From positions 50,521 to 114,520 of the forward strand of contig JAHHGV010000030.1 of assembly GCA_019359695.1 (NCBI GenBank): a stretch of DNA of 64,000 bases, read 5' to 3'. This document shows, one piece after another, positions 51,313 to 60,555 of the stretch (position 1 is its first letter; each line of letters opens with the position of its first letter). A program made the translations under genes and the position numbers. Under the pieces are notes generated by a model. That model saw nothing but the letters and a program-made list of their open reading frames with translations, did no database searches and had not been told where the DNA came from. This DNA comes from Brasilonema angustatum HA4187-MV1 (lineage in GTDB: Bacteria; Cyanobacteriota; Cyanobacteriia; Cyanobacteriales; Nostocaceae).

Positions 51313-53256
51313 ATGGTTTCAAGTATTGATTCAACTAGTATATCCCAATATTTGCTTTCAAAAGTTAGTCATGTAATAGTATTGGAAGCAGCAAAAGGTC
51401 AACGCCGTTATAATTACTTACAAAAACTTCTTGGAGAAGTTCATAATATTGGAACTAAGGCTTGGTTGTTGAATTGCGATAAGACTATGGAAGGTCCTTG
51501 GGCTGGCTTAAAGGATTTATTGACCGATATACTTCCTCAAGTTAAAGTACAAGCACCGGATTTAATTGTTCAGTATGATTATGAACTAACTAGAGTTTTA
51601 CCAGCATTACGACGCCTTATATCTGTGCGCTATCCCAGCTTAACAGATATCGCCATCGAAAAAGAGCAAATTCGTAATTATCCCGCAGACCGAGCATTTC
51701 GGATTATTCATGGCATTATCGATTTTCTTACTGCTTGGTTTGAGCGTTGTCAAATTCCAAACTTGACTATTATTTGTGATAACTATGATTTTTCTGGTGG
51801 TTTAATAAGAATATTTTTTGCTGAATTAATGCGACGTCGCTCGCAAAAGTTGAATTTGAATTTGATAATTGCAGTTTCGGAAGAACTTAGCAATACAGTA
51901 ACTATAAAAGATGTTATTGGTAAGTTTAATCAAGATTATTTGCAGTATGTAAGTCTCAATTTATCCAAGAAAAATACTTTAGAGACTTCTGTGCAATCTC
52001 TACAGAAAATAGCAGATCTTGCTGTTGAACTCGAAGAACATTTAAAGGATGACTTGATTGAACAGGAAATTCATTTGCCGCGATTAATTCAGTATTTACT
52101 CAATAGTGACCAACCTTTTAAAGCATTAAAGTATCAAATTAAAGCTGCTGCAATTTATAATAGGAAAGGTTTTTATGAAGATGGGCTAGCTTCTGCTTTA
52201 GATGCATTAGAACAGTTAAAACGCTATTGTCCTCAAGACATTGATAAACGCTGGTTAATTGATTCAATGTTATACACTAGCTACGTTGCTTTAGATAAAC
52301 CTCTAGAAGCTTTTGAGGTGATGGAACAAGCCATGCACCGAATAAATAATCCCGAAGACTTATTTAGCGGCTGTTTTATGATGGCAATGTTGTATATTCG
52401 TGAGTTAGAAGAAAAGGATATCACCAAAGCCGAATCATATTTAGAGCGAGGTTTACAAGAATTGTCTCGTTGCGATCTATCGCCAGAATTAAAACTTTTT
52501 CAGACAACTTTCAACCGCAATGGTTTGGCACTTATTCGCTACCGTCAAGGCAGGCATCAAGAAGCTATCGAACTTTGCCAGTGGTGCTACGAGCAAGTTA
52601 ATACTTTTATCAAACCAGAGCAACATCTCCTTTATCGCTCGGTTTTACTTTTTAACATTGCTCAAGTTTATGATTTTACTGGCAATTATACAGAAGCGAT
52701 TAATTACTTTAGTGCTACAATAGCAATTGACCCAAATTACTCGGAATACTACAATTTACGCGGAAACTTATATTTCAAGATGGGTCAAAAAGAAAATGCC
52801 CTATCTGACTACTTAAAAGCCATTGAATTAAGCGCACCTTATCCAGAAGTTTGGGCAAACGTTGGACAATGCTATCGACATTTAGGTGAACCTCAAAAAG
52901 CAGTTGATGCTTATTCTAATAGTCTAGATTTACAGCCTCATCAATTCTCAGTATTAGTAGCACGTGCCCAAGTATTAGAAATCCTAGGTGAAGTGAAGAA
53001 ATCGCTAGCAGATTATAGTGCTGCACTAAAAATTGATAGCAATCAGCCATTTGTTTTTGCAAATCGTGCGGTTCTCCATTACGAGGCTGGACGTTATCAA
53101 GATGCTCTGAATGATTTAAATCAAGCGATTGCACTATCACCAGAAACTGCCGACTTATATCAAAATCGAGCAATTGCTTTTACTGCTTTAGCAAGAGACT
53201 CGGAAGCAAAACAAGACTTGGAGACTTATTTGCAAAAGAGTATATCTACTCAGTAG
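51313..53256 (+). CDS. TPR protein of the peptide locus
   Basis: 647 residues. N-terminal about 220 residues look like a degenerate STAND/AAA-type NTPase domain: HVIVLEAAKGQRRYNYLQKL replaces a P-loop, and LTIICDNYDFSGGLIRIF resembles Walker B. Then at least eight tetratricopeptide repeats (about 255-640), clearest in AINYFSATIAIDPNYSEYYN, ENALSDYLKAIELSAPYPEV and QDALNDLNQAIALSPETADL. It starts 6 bases after the M50 gene, so co-translated. It may scaffold the protease-peptide complex or sense the peptide. No modifying enzyme (radical SAM, YcaO, LanM) is in the locus. Confidence 0.7.
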   Translation: MVSSIDSTSISQYLLSKVSHVIVLEAAKGQRRYNYLQKLLGEVHNIGTKAWLLNCDKTMEGPWAGLKDLLTDILPQVKVQAPDLIVQYDYELTRVLPALRRLISVRYPSLTDIAIEKEQIRNYPADRAFRIIHGIIDFLTAWFERCQIPNLTIICDNYDFSGGLIRIFFAELMRRRSQKLNLNLIIAVSEELSNTVTIKDVIGKFNQDYLQYVSLNLSKKNTLETSVQSLQKIADLAVELEEHLKDDLIEQEIHLPRLIQYLLNSDQPFKALKYQIKAAAIYNRKGFYEDGLASALDALEQLKRYCPQDIDKRWLIDSMLYTSYVALDKPLEAFEVMEQAMHRINNPEDLFSGCFMMAMLYIRELEEKDITKAESYLERGLQELSRCDLSPELKLFQTTFNRNGLALIRYRQGRHQEAIELCQWCYEQVNTFIKPEQHLLYRSVLLFNIAQVYDFTGNYTEAINYFSATIAIDPNYSEYYNLRGNLYFKMGQKENALSDYLKAIELSAPYPEVWANVGQCYRHLGEPQKAVDAYSNSLDLQPHQFSVLVARAQVLEILGEVKKSLADYSAALKIDSNQPFVFANRAVLHYEAGRYQDALNDLNQAIALSPETADLYQNRAIAFTALARDSEAKQDLETYLQKSISTQ

Positions 53257-53330
53257 CAGTACGATAAAATTATGGGAGTAATACATAGTAATGATAAAAA
53301 TGCCGTTTACGTTGTGCCAGTTGCGTAAGT

Positions 53331-53379
53331 CCTGTTACCAACTTGGCGTCATAAGTTGGTATTACAGGTTCATTTTTTT
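53331..53379. terminator. Hairpin after TPR gene
   Basis: CCTGTTACCAACTT (53331-53344) pairs with AAGTTGGTATTACAGG (53353-53368) with one bulge, followed by TTCATTTTTTT. A good intrinsic terminator for the peptide/M50/TPR unit; it may also serve the convergent araC-type gene. Confidence 0.7.
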
Positions 53380-53511
53380 ACCCTTACAGCTACTGACTTA
53401 CACTTAATCGAGCGTGCCATTCGTCTTTGGGATGATTAATGTTTAGAACCTCTGCTGAATTGTTGCTTATCTCCCCTGAAATTTTTCGCTCTCCTTTTTA
53501 GGGCAAGGTCA

Positions 53512-54432
53512 TCAAGCCGATCGTAATCGTTCGATGTCTCGCATCGGTGGCGCACCGAATAGGCGGGAATATTCCCGGCTGAATTGTGAGGGACTTTCGT
53601 ACCCAACCTGGTAGGCAGCAGAGGTTGCATCACAATCTTCCGTCAGCATCAGGCGACGGGCTTCTAACAGTCTTAACTGCTTTTGATATTGAAGTGGACT
53701 CATCGAGGTCACTTGCTTGAAGTGCTGATGAAACGACGAAGTAGACATCCTTACCTGCTTTGCTAAGTCCTCAACTCGCATCGGCTGAGTAAACTTAGAC
53801 TTGAGCCGTTTGATAGCTGAAGCAATCCGCTGCATACTGCTGCCAGATGTAGCAATTTGACGCACGGCTTCACTTTGTTCCCCGATCAGCAGACGGTAGT
53901 AGAGTTCCCGAATCATCATCGGTGCTAGCATGGAAATATCCTGTGGCGTATCTAAAAGCTTTGTGAGGCGAAGGGCACACTCAAGCAACGTCGCATCAGC
54001 GTTGCTCACAAATAAGCCTCGGACAGAGTTCTCTTTCTTCGCTGAACTAAAATTCATTTGACCAGCCATTTCACAAAGTTGCATTGGGTCTAGAGTCAGC
54101 TTTAATCCTAAATACGGCTGATCGGTTGTCGCCTCAACAATACACCCACCGATGGGGAGATCAACTGAGACAACAAGACATTGCCCGATCTCATAGGGAT
54201 ACGTTTCCTCTCCCAGTATTATATTTTTCTTGCCTTGAACGAGAATGGCCAGACGCGGTTCATAATCCTGGTAAATGACGGCAGATGACGCATTTGATCG
54301 CGAAAGGCTCAATGGTGCGATCGCAGTTGGATAGACAAGGTTGCCATTGGGTTCGGTGTGCCGCGCCACTAATGCCGCCAGCGCTTGGCACTGATCTGCA
54401 ACTACCTCAGAATTGGGGATAACGAAAGTCAT
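53512..54432 (-). CDS. AraC-family transcription regulator
   Basis: 306 residues from ATG 54432 (TTG/ATG upstream at 54450 is possible). N-terminal AraC_N cupin (LAILVQGKKNIILGEETYPY; GGCIVEATTDQPYLGLKLTL). C-terminal double HTH: MRVEDLAKQVRMSTSSFHQH with FKQVTSMSPLQYQKQLRLLE, then AAYQVGYESPSQFSREYSRL. This subfamily typically sits divergent from oxidoreductase genes, as here (MDR at 54846), and responds to reactive aldehydes or similar. Probably controls the 54846-57702 genes. Confidence 0.9.
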   Translation of the reverse strand: MTFVIPNSEVVADQCQALAALVARHTEPNGNLVYPTAIAPLSLSRSNASSAVIYQDYEPRLAILVQGKKNIILGEETYPYEIGQCLVVSVDLPIGGCIVEATTDQPYLGLKLTLDPMQLCEMAGQMNFSSAKKENSVRGLFVSNADATLLECALRLTKLLDTPQDISMLAPMMIRELYYRLLIGEQSEAVRQIATSGSSMQRIASAIKRLKSKFTQPMRVEDLAKQVRMSTSSFHQHFKQVTSMSPLQYQKQLRLLEARRLMLTEDCDATSAAYQVGYESPSQFSREYSRLFGAPPMRDIERLRSA

Positions 54433-54687
54433 GGTAAAGCCTCGACTCATTCAATGCCCTACACGATTATAGAATGTCTTCAAGCGATTTCTGCTGGAGA
54501 ATTAGGCAAGGATCAAAGAGTTTTAGGCATTGGAAACGCTGGATCGAATGAATAGGATGAAAGCATGGAGAGCGAGACCTTAAAGAGTCCGAAGAACGAT
54601 GCCGCATTGCTTTCCTAAAACGATTAAAAACTTCTTGGAGGAAATGGCAATTCGTCCAAACAAACTTTGTCACGAGGTCTTACACGG

Positions 54688-54766
54688 AAAAAAATGGGGA
54701 GGGTTTATACGATACGCGTGTTGTCCCCTCGATTAATCAAGGGGCTTGGAACCCTCCCCATTTTTT
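54688..54766. terminator. Long hairpin in the araC-oxidoreductase intergenic region
   Basis: AAAAAAATGGGGAGGGTTT (54688-54706) pairs with AACCCTCCCCATTTTTT (54750-54766). An inner CCCCT...AGGGG stem lies at 54725-54744. Bidirectional terminator or dispersed palindrome; it lies upstream of the MDR gene and may insulate it. Confidence 0.6.
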
Positions 54767-54845
54767 AGGGGACAAATGCGTCAGCAGTTTTACGCCTGCG
54801 AACCTCTCAATAACAACTCAAGCAATGAACAGGAGAACCTAATTT

Positions 54846-55811
54846 ATGCAAAATACTCCCCAACAAATGAAAGCTATGGCTGTGGACGAGTTCGGCCATG
54901 CTGACAAGCTAACCTTGCACACCTTACCCGTGCCTACGGTAGACGCGGGCGAAGTTTTGATTCGCATCGAGATTGCCGGAGTTGGTATCTGGGACGCAAT
55001 GGAGCGTGAAGGTAAGCTGGTGTATAACTCAGTCCACTTTCCGCGTGTGTTGGGCGGCGAATGTGCAGGCACGATTGTTGCCATCGGCGATGGCGTTGAG
55101 CGGTTTGCGGTTGGCGACCGCGTTTACGCCCAGAGCTTCATGAACGACAAGGGCGGTAGCTATGCAGAATATGTCGTCGTCTCTGAAGAAACGGTCGCGC
55201 CGATGCCCAAAGGTCTCGATATTGTGATGGCGGGCGGGCTACCCATTGCGGGTATAACGGCGCTCAGTAATTTGAATGCGCTGGAGACAGGCAGCCAAAC
55301 CAAATTAATGCTGTGGGGCGCGAGCGGTGGTGTCGGTCACGTCGCGCTTCAACTGGCTAAGCGCATGGGTGCGAGCGTTTTCGCGATCGCATCGGGCGCA
55401 GACGGCGTAGCGTTGGCTAAGCAATTGGGTGCCGATGAAGCAGTGGACGGACACAGCGACGACATTGTGCAACGTGCCCGCGCTTTTGCACCCGACGGCT
55501 TCGATGCGGCGCTGGTGCTGGTGAGCGGCGACGAGGTTCAATCCACGCTCTCGTTGGTGCGTCAGGGCGGAATTATCGCCTTTCCTAATGGCGTGATGCC
55601 CGAACCCAAAGCGCCCGATGGTGTGGAACTCAAGAAGGCAAATGGCTTCGCCGACCCGATATTGTTAGACAAACTTAACCGATTGATCGGTATCGGTGAG
55701 TTGAAAGTTCACATCGCGCAGACGTTTGCGCTCGAAGAGGCGGCACAAGCGCAGGATGCCATGAAACAGCACTATCTGGGCAAAATCGTGTTGCGCGTGA
55801 GCGGTGAATAA
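54846..55811 (+). CDS. Quinone-oxidoreductase-like MDR alcohol dehydrogenase
   Basis: 321 residues. GroES-like N-terminal domain (AGEVLIRIEIAGVGIWDAME, GGECAGTIVAIGDGVERFAV) and Rossmann NADPH domain (LWGASGGVGHVALQLAKRMG). The catalytic-zinc cysteine of true alcohol dehydrogenases is missing (GVGIWDAM instead of GxC), so it is of the zinc-independent quinone-oxidoreductase/enoyl-reductase type. First of three oxidoreductase genes. The local sequence is visibly more GC-rich than neighbours, suggesting acquisition. Confidence 0.9.
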   Translation: MQNTPQQMKAMAVDEFGHADKLTLHTLPVPTVDAGEVLIRIEIAGVGIWDAMEREGKLVYNSVHFPRVLGGECAGTIVAIGDGVERFAVGDRVYAQSFMNDKGGSYAEYVVVSEETVAPMPKGLDIVMAGGLPIAGITALSNLNALETGSQTKLMLWGASGGVGHVALQLAKRMGASVFAIASGADGVALAKQLGADEAVDGHSDDIVQRARAFAPDGFDAALVLVSGDEVQSTLSLVRQGGIIAFPNGVMPEPKAPDGVELKKANGFADPILLDKLNRLIGIGELKVHIAQTFALEEAAQAQDAMKQHYLGKIVLRVSGE

Positions 55812-55901
55812 GCGCTGATTGAATTTCCAACTTTTACAACAACTTTACTCTCAACAAATTCTGACATTCTTTATTTTGACATCTTTGCAGGAAAAATACC
55901 T

Positions 55902-56657
55902 ATGAATCTCACGGACAACACCATCTTGATCACTGGCGGCACAAGCGGCATCGGTCGTGCGCTTGCCGAGGCGTTCTATCAACGTGGTAATCAAGTCATC
56001 ATCGCAGGTCGCCGTCAACATCTCCTCGAAGAAATCACCGCCGCTCACTCCGGTATGCACGGGATTCAACTTGACGTTCAAGACCCGGCGGACATCGAAG
56101 CCTTTGCGTCCCGCATTCGAGAGCAGTTCCCTAAACTCAATGTTGTGATCAACAATGCCGGAATCTCTAAAACCGAAGACCTCACCTCAGACTCGATCAA
56201 TTTCTCCGTGATGCAGTCTATGATTCAGACTAACATTGTCGGTGTGCTTCACCTCACTGCGGCACTCCTCCCGACTCTCAAACAGCAGCCGCATTCAACG
56301 ATTATCACCACCACCTCTGGCTTGGCTTTCGTTCCCATCAGTCCATATCCGACTTATTGCGCGAGCAAGGCTTTTCTACACTCTTGGTTGCAGTCACTGC
56401 GCGTTCAGCTTCAGAAAACCTCCGTGGAGGTTCTTGAACTTGCCCCACCCTATGTACAGACTGAGCTTGGCGGGGCTAGTCAGGCGACTGATCCTGCCGC
56501 AATGCCACTGACTGACTATATTGCTGAAGTGATGCAGATTCTCAGCACTCCCAACCCACCCCACGGCGAAATCCTTGTTAATCGTGTCAAAGCACATCGA
56601 TTTGCTGAAAGGAACGGTGACTATGAGCAAATATTCGCTAGCCGCAACGAACAATGA
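55902..56657 (+). CDS. Short-chain dehydrogenase/reductase (DltE-like)
   Basis: 251 residues of the classical SDR type: cofactor motif GGTSGIGRALAEAF, VINNAGISK, catalytic Ser/Tyr/Lys in TTSGLAF and YPTYCASKAFLHSW, then LAPPYVQTELGG. The sequence pattern is closest to DltE-like SDRs that are often encoded with AraC regulators. NAD(P)H-dependent; substrate unknown. Lies 90 bases downstream of the MDR gene in the same operon. Confidence 0.9.
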   Translation: MNLTDNTILITGGTSGIGRALAEAFYQRGNQVIIAGRRQHLLEEITAAHSGMHGIQLDVQDPADIEAFASRIREQFPKLNVVINNAGISKTEDLTSDSINFSVMQSMIQTNIVGVLHLTAALLPTLKQQPHSTIITTTSGLAFVPISPYPTYCASKAFLHSWLQSLRVQLQKTSVEVLELAPPYVQTELGGASQATDPAAMPLTDYIAEVMQILSTPNPPHGEILVNRVKAHRFAERNGDYEQIFASRNEQ

Positions 56658-56802
56658 CAAGCGATAGGAATCTATCGATCAGCAGGAGAGGGCTTCTTAA
56701 GCCGAAGGCTTAAGCTTCGCTTATCGCACGCAGCACATTGAGAAATGGACTCTCGAAAAAGATTCGTTAAATCACTAAAAAATTCTTGGAGAAAGTAGCA
56801 AT

Positions 56803-57702
56803 ATGTCTCTTGCAACGAACCTTGGCGGCAGTTTTACGCTGCCGAACACCTCACTCCCCTTGAAGCGCATCGGCTATGGTGCCATGCAACTCGCAGGTCC
56901 GAATGTAATGGGTGCGCCGCGAGATGTAGATGCAGCCGTTGCTGTTTTGCGCGAAGCGATCGCACTTGGCATTAATCACATCGATACGAGCGACTTCTAC
57001 GGACCTCACATCACGAATCAGATTATTCGACAAGCACTGCATCCCTACCCCGAAGATTTGGTGATTGTCACCAAGGTGGGAGCGCGTCGTCCTGAAGATG
57101 GATCATGGGTGCCCGCCATGTCGCGGCAGGAGCTGACCGATGCCGTTCACGATAACCTGCGTAACCTCGGACTCGATGCGATTGATGTCGTCAATCTCCG
57201 CTTGATGGGTGATGGTCACGGAACATCGGAAGGTTCTCTCGCCGAGCCGCTGACGATCTTAGCCGACCTGAAACAGCAGGGATTAATTCGTCACCTCGGT
57301 TTGAGCAATGTTACGCCGACACAGTTAGCCGAGGCGCAAACGATCGCGGAGATTGTCTGTGTGCAGAACCAGTACAACGTAGCACACCGGGAAGATGACG
57401 CTTTCATTGACGACCTCACCCAACAGGGAATCGCTTACGTGCCGTTCTTTCCCCTCGGCGGGTTCACACCGCTACAATCCTCGGTACTTGAAAGCACCGC
57501 CAAGTCTTTAAACGCAACACCGATGCAAGTAGCGCTGGCATGGTTGCTTCAGCGCTCCCCCAATATCTTGCTGATTCCCGGCACGTCATCAATTGAGCAT
57601 TTACGTCAGAATGTCAAAGCTGCGGCGCTGCAACTTCCGCAGCAAACAGTGGCTGACCTGAACGCGCTCGCGGCAAAACCGCTGGCAAATCGCTTGAGTT
57701 AG
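56803..57702 (+). CDS. Aldo/keto reductase
   Basis: 299 residues. Catalytic residues of the AKR fold are seen: NHIDTSDFYGPH (Asp/Tyr), VIVTKVGARRP (Lys), and the NADPH-binding end LIPGTSSIEHLRQN. The middle HLGLSNVTPTQLAEAQTIAE is standard for the AKR 'oxidoreductase' subfamily. Start ATG 56803 follows TTGGAGAAAG. Third gene of the AraC-controlled set; likely detoxifies small aldehydes or ketones. Confidence 0.9.
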   Translation: MSLATNLGGSFTLPNTSLPLKRIGYGAMQLAGPNVMGAPRDVDAAVAVLREAIALGINHIDTSDFYGPHITNQIIRQALHPYPEDLVIVTKVGARRPEDGSWVPAMSRQELTDAVHDNLRNLGLDAIDVVNLRLMGDGHGTSEGSLAEPLTILADLKQQGLIRHLGLSNVTPTQLAEAQTIAEIVCVQNQYNVAHREDDAFIDDLTQQGIAYVPFFPLGGFTPLQSSVLESTAKSLNATPMQVALAWLLQRSPNILLIPGTSSIEHLRQNVKAAALQLPQQTVADLNALAAKPLANRLS

Positions 57703-57776
57703 TATTTTGAGCTTTGACACAAACTGCTTGAGTGGGACACGTTCCCTCGAAACTTCTCGTCCTCTGAGTCCGCATC

Positions 57777-57913
57777 TGTAAACTTCAGGATTATTTGGCA
57801 CTAATTCTTAACGCGATAAATGGCATCTTTAACAATGAAAAAGCATTCATATCTTTCAAGAAAAGTGCCAAATAATTCTAAAAGAATAGTGCCATTTAAT
57901 TTTGAAATTTACA
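57777..57913. mobile_element. 135-bp inverted-repeat element, copy A
   Basis: Ends TGTAAACTTC and GAAATTTACA. Internal complementary pair ATTATTTGGCACT / AGTGCCAAATAAT gives a long hairpin. Two further copies are at 58259-58394 and 59899-60032. Non-coding MITE-like family. Confidence 0.75.
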
Positions 57914-58158
57914 GAATAAGGGATTTCAGGCGTGGTCTTTGGTCAGCGCTAGATACCCCATTTTTGATAGGGGGTTATTGCAAAAGTTGTTAAATGTAAT
58001 TTCTTAACTTTGTAATTAATTACATTACAATCAACTTACAAAAGTATGCACAGAAAATGACCAAAGACACATGAAAGCCCAAAGACTTTATGCATAAAAA
58101 ATGACATTCCTTATCAGTAAAAAACCTCAGATAAGCGTGACAACACCAAATTGAAGTA

Positions 58159-58261
58159 ATACCAATTCAAAAAATGTTTGCGACAGATGCCCCACCCGCC
58201 CTTGTGAAAGGGTTGGGGAGGGATCTTTTCTATGTGTTGCATTCTTTTTTCAAATTGGTAT
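58159..58261. mobile_element. MITE, copy 2 (ATACCAATT ends)
   Basis: Second copy of the 27371-27472 element. It directly abuts copy B of the 135-bp element, whose TGTA end is replaced by the MITE end, so it landed in or at that end. Confidence 0.75.
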
Positions 58262-58394
58262 AAACTTCAGGATTATTTGATACTAATTTTAGCGCGATAA
58301 ATGGCATCTTTAACAATGAAAAAGCATTCATACCTTTCAATAAAAGTGCCAAATAATTCTAAAAGAACAGCACCATTTAATTTTGAAATTTACA
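58259..58394. mobile_element. 135-bp inverted-repeat element, copy B (left end hit by MITE)
   Basis: Same family as copy A with about ten substitutions noticed. The left terminal bases are fused to the MITE at 58159-58261. The 57914-58158 stretch between is AT-rich with no gene. Confidence 0.7.
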
Positions 58395-58511
58395 GGACGC
58401 AGCGAACCAGACCGCAAAGGCGTACCTCAAAGTAATTGCGGCCAATCAGTGAGCTATCTATCAGGCATTGCAGTTTACCCCGCATTGAGAGCCTTTATTT
58501 TACGGTCTTCC

Positions 58512-58751
58512 TTACTCAACAAAAGCTTGCCAAGTTTTATCCCCAACAACCCCATCTACATTTAAATGTGAGTTCTTTTGGAACTGGCGAACAACAGAAT
58601 CTGTGGTATCACCAAAAATCCCATCAACATGAAGTTGGAGAGTTGGGTTTGTGCTTGTTCCATAGCCTTTAATCCGCAGAAAGGTCTGTAAAAGAGCTAC
58701 CGTAGAACCAGTGGCTCCTTTTTGCAGAACTGGTAAGCTAGCATCCGCCAT
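58512..58751 (-). CDS. Peptidoglycan-binding (PG_binding_1) domain protein
   Basis: 79 residues, a single PG_binding_1 domain: LQKGATGSTVALLQTFLRIK, then VDGIFGDTTDSVVRQFQ and VDGVVGDKTWQAF. Normally this module targets cell-wall hydrolases; here it stands alone with no signal peptide and no catalytic domain. Could be a free-standing domain or a remnant. Start ATG 58751. Confidence 0.8.
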   Translation of the reverse strand: MADASLPVLQKGATGSTVALLQTFLRIKGYGTSTNPTLQLHVDGIFGDTTDSVVRQFQKNSHLNVDGVVGDKTWQAFVE

Positions 58752-58970
58752 AATAAATACTCCTTAATAACGTTGATTAGAAGTCAAGACAAATGGTATT
58801 GAAGTAAAGTTCAGCGGGTCAAGTTTCTCCCAGCGCACTTTACAGAAATTTGATTCCTAGGAATTATACATTTACTGCTAACACTATTCCGGTAATCGTT
58901 TAATTTTATTTGATAGCTCAAATCGGGGTGCGTAGCTCCTTAAACATTCTCACAAACGCTAGTTTTGAGA

Positions 58971-59456
58971 TTATACTGTGACCTTCTTGATAGACAGAAT
59001 AAGCGTCATAGGTTGCGTAGGCGAAGGAGAAAACCCGTAATGCTCATAGAATTGCTTGGCTTCTTCTGATATGGCATGTACTACTATTCCACGGATGCCT
59101 ACTATCTCTGCCGCTTGCACGGTACGAAGCACCGCATCCTGCAATAATGCCGCACCCAACCCAAGTCCTTTCCATGAGATATCTACTCCAAGCCTTCCAA
59201 GAATAGCTACGGGTATGGGGTCGGGCATATTTCGTCTTACAGGCGATGGCGCGTGTTCGAGCGCCAATGCGCCGGAGGAAAGGCAATAATAAGCAATCAC
59301 TTTCTGCCCATCGGTGACAACATAGGTACGTGACGCATTGTTTTTTTGATTGGCAACGGCGCGACGTTTTAACCAATCATTCAGACTGGCAACTCCGCAA
59401 TCAAAGTCATCCAGCAGATGAGTATCCGTAAGAGGTACAGGGGCTTGAGGGGTCAT
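58971..59456 (-). CDS. GNAT acetyltransferase toxin, TacT-like
   Basis: 161 residues. Type II toxin-type GNAT: DCGVASLNDWLKRRAVANQK near the N-terminus, RTYVVTDGQKVIAYYCLSSG, the acetyl-CoA motif VDISWKGLGLGAALLQDAVL, and the conserved HAISEEAKQFYEHYGFSPSP. TacT-like toxins acetylate charged aminoacyl-tRNAs and stop translation. ATG overlaps the antitoxin stop by four bases. Plasmid maintenance role likely. Confidence 0.9.
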   Translation of the reverse strand: MTPQAPVPLTDTHLLDDFDCGVASLNDWLKRRAVANQKNNASRTYVVTDGQKVIAYYCLSSGALALEHAPSPVRRNMPDPIPVAILGRLGVDISWKGLGLGAALLQDAVLRTVQAAEIVGIRGIVVHAISEEAKQFYEHYGFSPSPTQPMTLILSIKKVTV

Positions 59457-59737
59457 TCAGTCCACGGCTTTTTAACATTCATCAAGCGCTCAAACCCTTC
59501 ATTGTGGGGCGGGTTATCCAGAACATTCAGAAAATACTGATAGGTTTCTTCATCCACCCGCAGGAAGGTCTGGTCAAGCAGCGTATCCTCTGCAGCTCGT
59601 CGCGCAGCATCAATCATGAAATCTGAACGTGATTTGCTTTGCGCTTTCGCTGCCCGGTCAATAAGTGTCCGTACATCCTCACGGATGCGTAAATTGACGG
59701 CGCGAGTGGGAATATCAGGGCTGCTATAGGGTTCCAT
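59453..59737 (-). CDS. DUF1778 antitoxin, TacA-like
   Basis: 94 residues from ATG 59737, preceded by AAGGAG 6 bases upstream. DUF1778/RHH pattern: AVNLRIREDVRTLIDRAAKA then SRSDFMIDAARRAAEDTLLD, followed by a toxin-binding C-terminal tail FERLMNVKKPW. Pairs with the GNAT toxin and represses the operon. An earlier frame start at 59770 is not needed. Confidence 0.9.
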   Translation of the reverse strand: MEPYSSPDIPTRAVNLRIREDVRTLIDRAAKAQSKSRSDFMIDAARRAAEDTLLDQTFLRVDEETYQYFLNVLDNPPHNEGFERLMNVKKPWTE

Positions 59738-59898
59738 AATCTTCTCCTTGAGTCTGTACTCTAGCATCAAACTGCCAGATACACAATGTGTATCTTGATT
59801 ATAGTATTACCAATATTACCCATTCTCACAAATGGTCGTTTGTGAGAATGTCTGTGTCGCCCTCTTGCCTTAACGCTTTCTTGCGGGTTCCATATTCT

Positions 59899-60032
59899 TG
59901 TAAACTTCAGGATTATTTGGCACTAATTCTTAGCGTGATAAATAGCATCTTTAACAATAAAAAACATTCACATCTTTCAATAAAAGTGCCAAATAATTCT
60001 AAAAATAGTGCTATTTCATTTTGAAATTTACA
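59899..60032. mobile_element. 135-bp inverted-repeat element, copy C
   Basis: Third copy, ends TGTAAACTTC and TGAAATTTACA, with the GGCACT / AGTGCC internal pair. The open frame that crosses it is a composition artefact. Confidence 0.75.
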
Positions 60033-60555
60033 CTCACGTCATTGAGGAATATGAACGTAAATGATGAACGGGGTGTGGGGTGCTCTTTGTGGGGTGTAGG
60101 GGAAGAACAATTAGACCGAGAACAGGGTGTAGGGGATAGGGTGTGGGGTGTAGGGGAAGAAAGATAAATCGTGTTTTTGTTGCACTCTATCCCCGGAGCA
60201 CCTTGGTGTCAGAGCCACCAATTATCCCTACACCCCACACCCCACACCCCACACCCAGCGCGAAGCGCCGTGACTCGGTTTCAGACCCCGCCCAATTAAG
60301 AACGCCTCACTAAAGGGCGAGGCTTTAAACCCTAATGCTCTTAGGGCAAGGGGGTAGGGATATAAAAAACTTGTCTCTCCCTACACCCTACACCCTCTGA
60401 GCTTTGCTCGGTAACAATAAAGGTTCTCATCCAATAATAAATGCTTGGCACAGCCCTGAAACCAAGCCAGAAAGCCAATCTCATTCGTACTTTTCCTCCT
60501 GTGACAGCTATGTGCCTGTCAGCCCTTTTATGAAGGCTCAGTTTTTTCAGATAAA
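60033..60555. repeat. GGGTGTA-type G-rich repeats, no gene
   Basis: Short tandem units such as GGTGTGGGGTGTAGGGG (60090-60165) and the complementary CACCCCACACCCC (60230-60255) can pair across about 150 bases. The same units recur at 62470-62510 and 62615-62645. STRR-like cyanobacterial repeats. Confidence 0.55.

Noticed and set aside
59788..60024. 78-codon plus frame
   Set aside because: Most of it is copy C of the 135-bp inverted-repeat element.
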